From Geminocystis herdmanii PCC 6308 (GTDB taxonomy: Bacteria > Cyanobacteriota > Cyanobacteriia > Cyanobacteriales > Cyanobacteriaceae), in NCBI RefSeq assembly GCF_000332235.1, contig NZ_CM001775.1:264247-303529 (forward strand): a stretch of 39,283 nucleotides of DNA, read 5' to 3'. Each line of letters begins with the position of its first letter. The stretch's first letter is position 1. Shown here piece after piece: positions 10,301-17,336 of the stretch. Position numbers and translations under genes: made by a program. The notes under the pieces are model-generated. The model ran no database searches and was not told the DNA's origin. It worked only from the letters and a program-made list of their open reading frames with translations.

Positions 10301-13125
10301 TCTGGACTGGAAAAACCAATACCATGATTACGCTGTCCACTTGCTTGTCCTGTACCCACAAGAGTAATATTCCCCTCGACTGTACGAATAGTCGTGTTTC
10401 CTTGTAAACCAATTCCTGCGTTATCATTTCCCGTACCGCCAAAACCCGTACCCCTTAAACTGATCAAACCTGTTCCATTGGTTTCTAGGGTGGCATTATT
10501 GAGTAAAATTCCATAATTTCGATCGTTCGGATTTGCCCCAGTATTTGCGACTCCAATCGCAGGGGTGCTTAAAGGATTATCTCCTCCTCCTCCTAATACG
10601 ATGTTACCACCATTAGCTGTGATAGAAGAACCACTATTCATTCTGATAGCACCGCCATTTAAGCCATCTCGATCGGAATTAAGGGTAACATTACCATCGT
10701 TACTATTAATCGCAACATTATCATTAACTACAATGCTATCGTTAGCTCCGGCATTAAAATCCCCCCCATTAGTACTAATGTTTTGATTAAGAGTTAAATT
10801 ATTATCACTGTTGATATTAATTACGGGGTTGCCAATTCCCGTATTATTCATTACAACATTAAAGTTCTCTGTATTAACAACAACTTCGTTATTGACTACG
10901 AAATCAACGGTGCTATTTGCCCCTGATGGTTGAATATTATTACCTGTTAAAATGACATTTCCTGTATTGTTACTATTACTAAAACTTTCAAATCTAATAT
11001 TAGACGGCAAATTAACATTACCATTAGGAGCATTCAAGATAATATTTCCAGCGTTGCCACTGGGAGTCGTAGCAATAATATTTCCATTATCAGGAGAGAT
11101 ACTAATTGAGGCATTTGTAGAGTCAAGGCGAATATTTCCTGCATTACCCACACCACCCACAGAAACAAATGCCCCTAAACTGTAGGGAAAAGCTCCCTCG
11201 CCAGTGCTTGTGCCTTGAACACTGATATTATTGGTAGCATTTAAGGTAATATCTCCAGCATTACCATTGGTATCTATTGGAGTGGAAGTGTCGATCGCAC
11301 CTACGGTAATATTATTTCCAGAAATATTAACATCTCGTCCTCTGGCGATAATAGTATCCGTGGCACTCATAGAGAAATCACCACCGCCGATACCATCAGA
11401 GTCAGCTCGGAAAGTGACAGAAGTACGAGGATTAGCCCCGATGGTAATATTATCTTGAAAAGAAAGGGCATTATCGCTTAAATCTTCTATGGTAATATTA
11501 TTTGTTGCCTCAATAATGACGTTAGTTGTACCTGATAAATTTTCTAAAGATTGTTCATATAATATAGATTCATTCGCAACAAAGGTATCATCATTCACAA
11601 AAGCGTTGAAACTTGGTTGACTTTCTGCATCTGACTCGTCTTCTATGATAACTATAATTGTATCGCCACCTGAACTACCATCTTTGATTATGATATTTTC
11701 AGGATCTAATAATAAAGTTCCTGTGTTACCATTTTTTGCAGTAGTATCCACGTTTCCGTTAAAGTCAAGGATGTCTTTTCCTGAAACTTCTACGAATCCA
11801 CCATCACCGCTATTTTCTCCTCCCTTTGCCTCAATGTTACCAGTAAAAGAAGTATTACCATCTGCCCAAACAATTACGTCTCCACCATCACCATTAACTG
11901 TGGCATTAGCGGTTATGGTGCTATTTTTATTAACTACTGTGGTTTGAGCATTTGGAATCGAGCCTTTTCCTTGAAAATCGCCACCAATTAAGACTTTACC
12001 GCCTCCTTGCGCACCATTAGCGGTGATTTCAGCGTCAATTACACCGACTCTCTCTCCTAAAACGGTGATTTCTCCTCCTAAACTCTCGGAGGATGTGCTA
12101 ACCTTCCCAGAAACGATCGAACTTCCTGTTCCCTCTGGTATGGTGGTATTGGCTACTTGTACTTGAGGCTTATTAGGGTTAATACCATTAACTTGGGGGT
12201 TAATACCATTAACTTGGGGGTTAATACCATTAACTTGGGGGTTAATACCATTAACTTGGGGGTTAATACCATTAACTTGGGGGTTAATACCATTAACCCC
12301 TACGGCATTGTTTTTGATGGTGATATTCGGAGTGGCTACTCCTGCGTTATTCGCTCCTGTTAACAAAGTGGGCAAATCTTGAGGGGTGAACCCTAGTAAA
12401 TTTCCTTGCTCATCTTGAGGTATATCAAGCTCTAAGCTCAATAAACTGCCTTCGGGGGTGATTTTTACCCTTGATGTCCCTGCAACGGCTTGTATGTTGA
12501 TTTTACCGTTCGGGGTTTCGATCGAACCTGTATTAATTACATTACCGCCGATGAGGTTAATATTACTACCTTCAGAAACTTTTAAGTCTCCTGCATTGAT
12601 AATGCTACCCGGTTGATTGGTATTGAAAACAAAGTTAGTGGGATTGCCGGTTAAGTTGCTATAGTCGTTACTACCGACAGCACTAAAAACGCCGTTATTG
12701 AAACCGATACCCGTTGCTGTGGTGGCGGTAAAGTCTGCTGGAACATTTATACTAGCTCCTGAGCCGAAAACCACCCCTGCTGGATTCATTAAGAAAAGGT
12801 TACTATTACCTCCCACTACTTGAATTAAGCCGTTAATGTAGGAAGGGTTGCCTCCTGTCACCCTCGTTAAGATATTGTGAATATTGGGATTCGTCAGAAA
12901 AGTGGCTATTTGTTGTTGTGTTAAACCAAATTCCTTGAAGCTGTGAAATAGGTTTTTACCGTCTCTGGAAAAGGTGTTACCGTCTATGGTAATTCGATCG
13001 CCGTCTTTGGTTACAATGGTGGCAGTGCTACCATCGACTTTAATTTCTTGGGCTTGGCTCGATCGAGGTTCTAACAGAGCAAGAAATGATAGAATAACAA
13101 CAAATAAACCAGTTTTTTTCAACAT
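4363..13125 (-). CDS. Giant secreted TpsA filamentous haemagglutinin-type protein with C-terminal CHAT protease domain
   Basis: A 2920-residue two-partner secretion exoprotein. The order is: signal peptide (1-25, ending SSQAQ); TPS/haemagglutination-activity domain (about 26-170) with the typical LFLMNPAGVVFGSGA motif; a Gly/Asn/Thr-rich parallel beta-helix body to about residue 2500; then a globular C-terminus. The last 230 residues form a CHAT (caspase-HetF-associated) cysteine protease domain with HFGTHG (His2760) and LLSACQTALG (Cys2803), ending FYWAPFTLIGNPW. Six NGINP heptapeptide units lie at about 275-317. Residues about 1100-1315 and 1350-1560 are close copies of each other. The protein should be exported by the downstream TpsB. 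CHAT fused to such adhesins is known from cyanobacteria, but substrates are not. It is divergent from a trypsin-like protease gene. Confidence 0.93.
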   Translation of the reverse strand: MLKKTGLFVVILSFLALLEPRSSQAQEIKVDGSTATIVTKDGDRITIDGNTFSRDGKNLFHSFKEFGLTQQQIATFLTNPNIHNILTRVTGGNPSYINGLIQVVGGNSNLFLMNPAGVVFGSGASINVPADFTATTATGIGFNNGVFSAVGSNDYSNLTGNPTNFVFNTNQPGSIINAGDLKVSEGSNINLIGGNVINTGSIETPNGKINIQAVAGTSRVKITPEGSLLSLELDIPQDEQGNLLGFTPQDLPTLLTGANNAGVATPNITIKNNAVGVNGINPQVNGINPQVNGINPQVNGINPQVNGINPQVNGINPNKPQVQVANTTIPEGTGSSIVSGKVSTSSESLGGEITVLGERVGVIDAEITANGAQGGGKVLIGGDFQGKGSIPNAQTTVVNKNSTITANATVNGDGGDVIVWADGNTSFTGNIEAKGGENSGDGGFVEVSGKDILDFNGNVDTTAKNGNTGTLLLDPENIIIKDGSSGGDTIIVIIEDESDAESQPSFNAFVNDDTFVANESILYEQSLENLSGTTNVIIEATNNITIEDLSDNALSFQDNITIGANPRTSVTFRADSDGIGGGDFSMSATDTIIARGRDVNISGNNITVGAIDTSTPIDTNGNAGDITLNATNNISVQGTSTGEGAFPYSLGAFVSVGGVGNAGNIRLDSTNASISISPDNGNIIATTPSGNAGNIILNAPNGNVNLPSNIRFESFSNSNNTGNVILTGNNIQPSGANSTVDFVVNNEVVVNTENFNVVMNNTGIGNPVININSDNNLTLNQNISTNGGDFNAGANDSIVVNDNVAINSNDGNVTLNSDRDGLNGGAIRMNSGSSITANGGNIVLGGGGDNPLSTPAIGVANTGANPNDRNYGILLNNATLETNGTGLISLRGTGFGGTGNDNAGIGLQGNTTIRTVEGNITLVGTGQASGQRNHGIGFSSPDIANETIIIESTGTGNINLVGIHEGNGTGSNVGILTEGDTSANPTRIISNSGIITLNGLTNASSDTSRGISIQANSQINSIGGGSINLNAHSINNDDAIRVFENGAIITSGTTTFNTLSIDNGNGETIIYPLGSEKDIFIPLTSPSDFGEVRINNARNVILNDVNDLILSNLTVNGDLNITVGNTLTQTSDSLITVLGNTSLTTTAQNLGNVDISNNTATELGEVLVGGNFNLNSNGEVTQTASGKVQVAGTTTVQPSGTSLNNPDNIINKSGAVNVEEDNQNITVTGTGIIDVSKALLDNEQSTDIIGNLTVISETGEGGVGFNGQPLSGNVISLNNTGNNFNGTVNIATQAPPIQQVESTPAGIVQTDALTVGGLTSLNATNEGNITLISNNDFNILSVVAGNSININDVNSLVLSNVTANADLNITVGNTLTQTPDSLITVLGNTSLTTTAQNLGDVDISNNGTTELGEVLVGGNFNLNSSGEVTQTPSGKIQVAGTTTIEPSGANLNNPDNIINGTNSNGSVEIDANQNVTITKQGEIDISESLSNQGLSNNITGNLTVTSEVGEGGIAFDGQALTGNVISLNNTGNNFNGTVNITTQAPPIVPTESSPPGIVQTDAITVTGRTRLNATNQGNITLTHSNNDFNILSVVEGNNVSIVDRNSLNLANINASNLTITTNGNITNSGSIFVANNTILDTGGNDIILGNSSNDFNIVSVNNANNVTLSDINNLTLSNVDSSDNPIDINISGDLALRVTQINTINSNIQANSLTTNPAGTTILRGNVTTTGNQTYRDAVTLASDVQLDGNNITFGSSIDGSQNLIINTNQEGRTTLNGSVGSVTPLSSLTTNADGKTILNGNVSTTGNQNYNNNVLLQQSTVFQGNNLTAVSIEANQNSTTPISLTINASDSVTITGKPGANSLLAISTARTNNQETGNITINANNDINLQGAVNTTATSATFFATKAGDISLATENGDVSVLAIASMGTETSGNVTISGNNIDTGTILTFLNPTNVTTGNINIQGNTTTVSGTIQGLSLTTLGTFTLAENPAILALPNRALASLGNAKVTTINDQNYQNFNIANNANLNSTQGNINFTGSVNGNGNNLTMSSLKGVNFGNQNFTSLGGNLVITSFNSGEILIGSGNDSQFVISNLDRANGFDSITIGQNNTSGTITINENLTVNDPLTLQASNIVVNNNINGNDNASITLKGSKTTTTLNADIITQGNNITIDDNVLVGSNVTLSTGNNSTGNIDILGSINGNNNLTLNAGSNSISLTDNISLGNFSVTSNNTVFQGDSITTTGNQNFNSNLTLTKNTNFNSQGTFSSQNISSNGTNVILNAESISTQNIMTQGGNISMISSEGAVSTQNLDTSGTTGGSIELNSNTTINTGTIQTSGSSQGGNVTLNAPSDIVVTSIDARGNNGGDVEITTAGTLRVTGTVGDGVSINTTGDSSDGSVTIDLFPDDSENGVISDPRLPFVIGDASKNGTAGTINNFNFSLDAGEYVINTTNGNLNLRLLSRVPVDPNNSVNVNNPVTTAVATFAPPVIPIATITEAQEILSAIEREAAEKPAFIYVSFTPKGFQPKDLEAEFARREATNTQEYSRVNINNPNLQPTIALQPAEDDQLDLLVITNEGEPIRVTVPVTRKEVVDSALNLSIELSSDRLDEQYKPYATELYSWLITPIEETLKEREISNLLFILPLNIRFAPLASLYDEKTEQFLVEKYSSGLAPSLNLNDNTYRSVKDLNLLAMGAAEFAEDQQQTPLPGVSIELPTIKKIWNQQASDNYREFLNDNFTLETIQANLDKQPYGIIHFGTHGSFGADEQEDIFIQLYNSRLNFDDINQLGLSRSKVELMLLSACQTALGNDIAELGFAGLAVQAGVKSAIGTVWTIGDTGTLAFMTDFYSELRTQTTKAEALRQTQLNMLNGKIYKSEDGNTIITPNMSVSLEGLPEDSRLREDFSHPFYWAPFTLIGNPW
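8450..9830 (-). repeat. Internal tandem duplication of about 750 bp in tpsA
   Basis: Two segments about 744-750 bp apart are strongly similar at DNA level; for example the run from ATTAAAGTTATTTCCTGTAT recurs at 8521 and 9271. Both encode the series NITVGNTLTQT, LITVLGNTSLTTTAQNLG, ELGEVLVGGNFNLNS and LNNPDNIIN. This is an in-frame duplication of a roughly 250-residue beta-helix block. Confidence 0.85.
12175..12300 (-). repeat. 21-bp in-frame tandem repeat in tpsA
   Basis: Six head-to-tail 21-bp units, with core TTAATACCATTAACTTGGGG on the plus strand, encode NGINPQV repeated without frame change. Copies are nearly identical at the DNA level, so copy number probably varies by slippage. Confidence 0.9.
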
Positions 13126-13511
13126 AGCAATACCTTAATGGGGAATTTTCGTTAAACTTCTTATGTTTAAACAATTTACTGTTATTGTATATAAGGTATT
13201 TCTTTTTTTCAATACATTATTTGTTAAGAAATATCAATCACATTTGTTTTTTCGTGATTGTTGATCAGGTAATTGCAAGTGTTCACTACAAATCTTAAAA
13301 AAATCTAAAGATTTTTTATGTATCAAGATTCACCCATTAGCTAAATAGAATATTTACTTCCATAAATCATAAAATTATCGGTTGAGATAAGTAAAAGTAT
13401 CTATCATTGAGATAAAATATACCTAAATTGATTTTAAGTTAATATTTTAAAAATTGAAAATTGTTTATCTGTGGAAATGAGATCAAAAAAAATAATTTAA
13501 ACTCTTTTCGT
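13126..13511. other. Divergent intergenic region between tpsA and the trypsin-like protease
   Basis: This AT-rich region of 386 bases holds the tpsA promoter (13184-13212) and presumably the promoter of the rightward protease/FHA/COP23 group. No RNA gene or convincing operator is visible. Confidence 0.5.
13184..13212 (-). promoter_or_regulatory. Sigma-70-type promoter for tpsA
   Basis: On the minus strand TTGAAA (13207-13212), a 17-base spacer and TACAAT (13184-13189) form a good promoter about 60 bases before the tpsA start codon. An AAGG ribosome-binding sequence precedes the ATG. Confidence 0.5.
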
Positions 13512-14411
13512 ATGTTGTCTATATTCAAGATGTCAGGTAAATTGACAATGGCGGTTTTAAGCACATTGTTACTTGTGGGCATATTTTGGCACATAAAAAC
13601 AGGGCAACAAACAAAATTAGTGGAAAAAATTAAGCAAAGAGGAGATGATATTCTTACTAATAATGGAGGGTTGGAAAAAAATGAAAATCCTCAAGATAAA
13701 ATTAATTTACTCCATGAGCGACAATTAAAAATAAAGGCTCGATTAATTACTGTGAGGATATTTTCTTCTGAGGAAAAAGGCGGTTCTGGGGTTATCATTG
13801 GAGAAGATAATGGCATTTATTATGTGATTACTAATAATCATGTCATCAAAGATACTAATGTTAATTATAAAATTCAAACTTATCGAAATAAGATTTATGT
13901 GGGGGAAGTTATTTGGCAAAATAATCAAGATACTGTGATGGATGATTTAGCTTTATTAAAATTTAGTAGTTCAGAAAAATATAATGTAGCTAAACTAAAA
14001 AAATATGTTCAAAAAAATGAAATGGTTTTAGCTAGTGGTTTTCCTTTTCAAGATAATTTTACTCAGTCATCTAATATTAAATATACCCTTGGATATGTTA
14101 AAAATATTTTACATGAACCTTTGATCGGAGGTTATCAATTAGGTTATAGTAATAATATCTATTCCGGGATGAGTGGTGGTTCTATTCTTAATCAAAATGG
14201 CGAATTAATTGGTATTAATGCTTTAGGTTCTTATCCGTTTTTAGGTAATCATTATATCTATCAAAATGGCACTATTATTCCCGATAAAGAAGTAGCAATA
14301 ATGGAGAAATTAAGTTGGGGTATTAGCAGTAGTTCGATCGAAAAGCTAATGAATAAAATTCAAGAAGAAGGATTAATTAACTTTAACTTAAATAATAAAA
14401 TCAATAATTAA
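13512..14411 (+). CDS. Membrane-anchored trypsin-like serine protease
   Basis: A 299-residue protein, if started at the ATG at 13512. The open frame extends upstream to a TTG at 13461, but neither start has a clear ribosome-binding site; ATG at 13530 is a third option. A single hydrophobic segment near residues 9-29 would anchor it with the protease domain outside the cytoplasm. The S1-family catalytic triad is complete: His110 in NNHVIKD, Asp145 in DDLALLKF, Ser221 in SGMSGGS. No PDZ domain follows, so it is not a full DegP/HtrA protease. It is 43 bases upstream of the FHA/membrane protein gene on the same strand, which suggests an operon with that gene and perhaps COP23. Its substrate is unknown; a role in maturing the divergent CHAT exoprotein is conceivable but not shown. 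Confidence 0.85.
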   Translation: MLSIFKMSGKLTMAVLSTLLLVGIFWHIKTGQQTKLVEKIKQRGDDILTNNGGLEKNENPQDKINLLHERQLKIKARLITVRIFSSEEKGGSGVIIGEDNGIYYVITNNHVIKDTNVNYKIQTYRNKIYVGEVIWQNNQDTVMDDLALLKFSSSEKYNVAKLKKYVQKNEMVLASGFPFQDNFTQSSNIKYTLGYVKNILHEPLIGGYQLGYSNNIYSGMSGGSILNQNGELIGINALGSYPFLGNHYIYQNGTIIPDKEVAIMEKLSWGISSSSIEKLMNKIQEEGLINFNLNNKINN

Positions 14412-14454
14412 TAGACTTTTCTAAATTAAATATTTGTATTATTAATTAAAAATT

Positions 14455-16596
14455 ATGCCACCCAAAGCCGATAAATTACAGCAAAATATAGAAAGTATTA
14501 AAAGTTTTTTAAACAGAAAATTACCTGAGTATAATGAGTTAACTAATGTTATCTCAAAAGTTAATAAAATAGAGGCTTTATTATCAGAAAAAAAACTAAC
14601 CTTACAAATAGTTGGTAATGAAGAAAAATTAATTCAGGCAATGTTTGATTTAATTAGTAAAAATCCTGAATTTAATCAAGGATATAAGATTAAGTATGAT
14701 CTGATTCCAGAGTTACCAAAAGAGATGTTACCAACATCTTTAAGTATTTTAAAGTTAGTTAAATTTATTGATGATGAAATTAATGTTATTCAAGAAATTA
14801 TCCTTGATAATAATCAAGTTTACACTGTGGGAAGAAATCCTGAATTAAATCTAGTTTTAGATGGAAATATTTATAAAGGGGTATCTTGGCAACACGCAGA
14901 AATTAAAACTATTCTTGATGAGGATGGTGTGGCTAAATGGCATATTAAAGACTTAAATAGTAGTAATAGTACTTTTGTTAATGGTCAAAAAATTATCGAT
15001 CGAATCTTACATTCTGGGGAAATAATAACCATTGCTAATAGTAGTTATCAAGATAATTTTGCTTGTTTTTATTTTACGGAAGAAATGGTTAATCAAGACA
15101 ATATAAATAATGCCTATTATGATGTGATTGATTGTGATGTATTATTATTGGTGAGTGCCTATGATAATTATCAGTTAAACTCAATTTTTTTAAGGACATT
15201 AAATATCGAAATGATGTCTAAACAATTTGTAGTAATGGATTTAGATATACAAGAAGATGAAAAAAATTTAGAAATAGTTATAAGTGAATGGGAAAGTTGG
15301 TTAGAATCACAAAATTTTGATTATAAAATAGATTTTTTTCCAGTACCTTTAACCCCCTATTATCAGGAAGATTATCAAGATAATTTATCTAAACCTATGC
15401 AAAAAAGATTAGATAAATTTATTAAGGCTTTAGGTAATGTTATTAAGCGTCAACCAGAAAATATTTTAGCTAAAAGATTAAATGCTCAATTAATTCCTTT
15501 AATAACTCCCTTAGAGTCCATTTTAGTCAAAGAAGATGAAGAATTAAATCAAAAAATTACTCATTTTCAAGGAAAGTTACAGGAAATGACTCAAAAAAAT
15601 TGGAAAGATATAACTAAAAATGTATTGGGAGAAGTTAAAGAAGATAAGGACAAATTTTTTAAACAAATTAAAACTGATTTAACTCAAGCAAAAGCAGCTA
15701 TTTTAGATAACTTTAGTAAACGTAGTCTTATTTCTCAAATTCAAAATTTTGTCGATGATTTGCAACCTATAATTTTTAAAAAAGAAGGACAACCTTATGT
15801 GAAGTTATCTCCAAAGCAAGGGGATATTAATACTGATTTGAACCAAATTATCATACAATTCTCTACTTCTACTATGGAAAATTGGGCTTTAAAAGAGTGG
15901 GATAAAATCTTAAATGTTTATGGTAATGGTGGTTTAAATGGTTTATTAATGCGCAGTAATGAAAGGGCTAATATTATTCCTAATTTATTCTCTGAATCTC
16001 CATTTCATCAACCTTCTGAGTTAGATGTTAAAAATAATTTTCTGATTTCTTTTATGGGTATTGATAGTGATGTTCGTCATAAACAAGTGTCTATGGCAGG
16101 TTATATTATGAAAACTATTCGATCGAATTTAATGCAAATAATGATGATGGCTACCCTAGTTTTTGCGATTTTAGGGCAGAAAGTGGGTAAAAATGAAATG
16201 TTTGCTCAATTATCAGGGGTTTTTAGACAATTTCCTTTCTTATTAGGCTTAGGGGTTTTTGCTTTAATATTTTTCCTCACCACATCTTATAACCAAGATA
16301 AGAATTTAAAATTAGAAGAAGCCGCCGAAAAATTGAGAAAAGAGGTTAGTAGTTATTATCAATCTTTAAGTAAAAATTTATTAGAAAAGGTTATTCAAGA
16401 TATGAATTTAACTTTAGAATATGAAGCAAATCGTCTTGATAATAGTTTACAAAATATTCAAGAAACTTATAATGACTATATTATAGAACAGGAAAAACAA
16501 CAAATTTCTATTAAGGCAAATTTAGACCTTTTTAAAGAGAAAGAAAAAAATTTAAGTAAAGAAATTACCGAATTTAAAAAACTCATCAGAACTTAA
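14455..16596 (+). CDS. FHA-domain protein with two membrane segments; possible degenerate dynamin-like protein
   Basis: A 713-residue protein. Residues about 118-210 form an FHA (phosphothreonine-binding) domain with VGRNPE (Gly126-Arg127), SWQH (144-147) and NSSNSTFVNG (168-177). Before it, LTLQIVGNEEKLIQAMF (48-64) resembles the beta-strand/P-loop region of dynamin-like GTPases but lacks GxxxxGKS. After it, DVLLLVSAYDNY (about 228) and FVVMDLDI look like GTPase core strands with the NKxD motif lost. Two hydrophobic segments at about 558-575 and 593-612 are joined by a short loop, with long helical or coiled-coil regions on both sides. This layout recalls bacterial dynamins with a membrane paddle. 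The FHA part is certain; the pseudo-GTPase reading is inference. It follows the protease by 43 bases and precedes COP23. Confidence 0.85.
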   Translation: MPPKADKLQQNIESIKSFLNRKLPEYNELTNVISKVNKIEALLSEKKLTLQIVGNEEKLIQAMFDLISKNPEFNQGYKIKYDLIPELPKEMLPTSLSILKLVKFIDDEINVIQEIILDNNQVYTVGRNPELNLVLDGNIYKGVSWQHAEIKTILDEDGVAKWHIKDLNSSNSTFVNGQKIIDRILHSGEIITIANSSYQDNFACFYFTEEMVNQDNINNAYYDVIDCDVLLLVSAYDNYQLNSIFLRTLNIEMMSKQFVVMDLDIQEDEKNLEIVISEWESWLESQNFDYKIDFFPVPLTPYYQEDYQDNLSKPMQKRLDKFIKALGNVIKRQPENILAKRLNAQLIPLITPLESILVKEDEELNQKITHFQGKLQEMTQKNWKDITKNVLGEVKEDKDKFFKQIKTDLTQAKAAILDNFSKRSLISQIQNFVDDLQPIIFKKEGQPYVKLSPKQGDINTDLNQIIIQFSTSTMENWALKEWDKILNVYGNGGLNGLLMRSNERANIIPNLFSESPFHQPSELDVKNNFLISFMGIDSDVRHKQVSMAGYIMKTIRSNLMQIMMMATLVFAILGQKVGKNEMFAQLSGVFRQFPFLLGLGVFALIFFLTTSYNQDKNLKLEEAAEKLRKEVSSYYQSLSKNLLEKVIQDMNLTLEYEANRLDNSLQNIQETYNDYIIEQEKQQISIKANLDLFKEKEKNLSKEITEFKKLIRT

Positions 16597-16694
16597 ATTA
16601 TTTTTTTATTAAGAAATCAACAAATTTATAGCTAAATTACAATCGTTATAATATATAATCGTAATTAGGAAAAACTTTTTTAAGATTAAAAATT

Positions 16695-17336
16695 ATGAAC
16701 AATTCATGGCTAAGTAAAATAATGGTATTGGCTATGTCGATCGCACCTTTGTTATCGTTCAATAGTTCAGTAGAAGCACAAACAAAGAAAAATGTTTATA
16801 GCTGTATCAATCATCAAGGAAAACCTAGTACGGTAGTCGATACAGATAAGGGGAGAATTTTGTTAATTGTTTGGGAAAGTGACTTTTTTAGAGGTTCGGG
16901 TTGGACTCCTCAAAAAAGATGTGAAGAAGTAACAAAAAGATTTCAAGAATTTTCTGACAATAAAACTTTAAGGTATCTGACTACGGGTAAAATGAAAGGA
17001 CAAAATGTTATCTGTGTAGGAACGCCCATAGGGGGATCAGCCTATAAATGTCTTGACAATGGATTATTACTAACTTTGGAAGGGAGAAACGATAATCCCA
17101 ATGAAGTATTACAAAATTTATTTCAAGCGACGAGATCAAGTAGTAATTTTCTCCGAAGAACGGGAAATAGGTATGCTTTTGAATTTGACAAATTTATCGA
17201 TGAAGCTCCTGTAATATCACAGCCTTCTATTCCTGACACATCTATTCCTCAAATATCTCCTCCAGCAATCACCCCAAATCCACAATCTGAGCCACAAAAA
17301 GAAAATTCTGATTGTCCTCCCCTTTTCTGTGATTAA
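16695..17336 (+). CDS. Secreted COP23-domain protein with C-terminal CX4C tail
   Basis: A 213-residue exported protein. A signal peptide (about 1-28, ending SVEAQ) precedes a COP23 domain (about 35-165). Its landmarks are YSCINHQGKPSTV, ILLIVWESDFF, WTPQKRCEEVTKRFQ, NVICVGTP, YKCLDNGLLLTLE and a long final helix ending FDKFIDEAP. COP23 is named from a circadian-oscillating membrane-associated cyanobacterial protein of unknown biochemical role. A Pro/Ser-rich linker (about 172-200) leads to the tail DCPPLFCD, in which Cys207 and Cys212 form a Cys-x4-Cys pair one residue from the end. The pseudokinase and kinase in this window end the same way. It converges on the FHA-WD40 gene; the two stop codons overlap within a TTAA at 17333-17336. 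Confidence 0.85.
   Translation: MNNSWLSKIMVLAMSIAPLLSFNSSVEAQTKKNVYSCINHQGKPSTVVDTDKGRILLIVWESDFFRGSGWTPQKRCEEVTKRFQEFSDNKTLRYLTTGKMKGQNVICVGTPIGGSAYKCLDNGLLLTLEGRNDNPNEVLQNLFQATRSSSNFLRRTGNRYAFEFDKFIDEAPVISQPSIPDTSIPQISPPAITPNPQSEPQKENSDCPPLFCD

Noticed and set aside
12175-12300. Regular 21-bp repeats that could look like a CRISPR array
   Set aside because: They are contiguous without unique spacers and encode in-frame NGINPQV repeats inside the tpsA gene.
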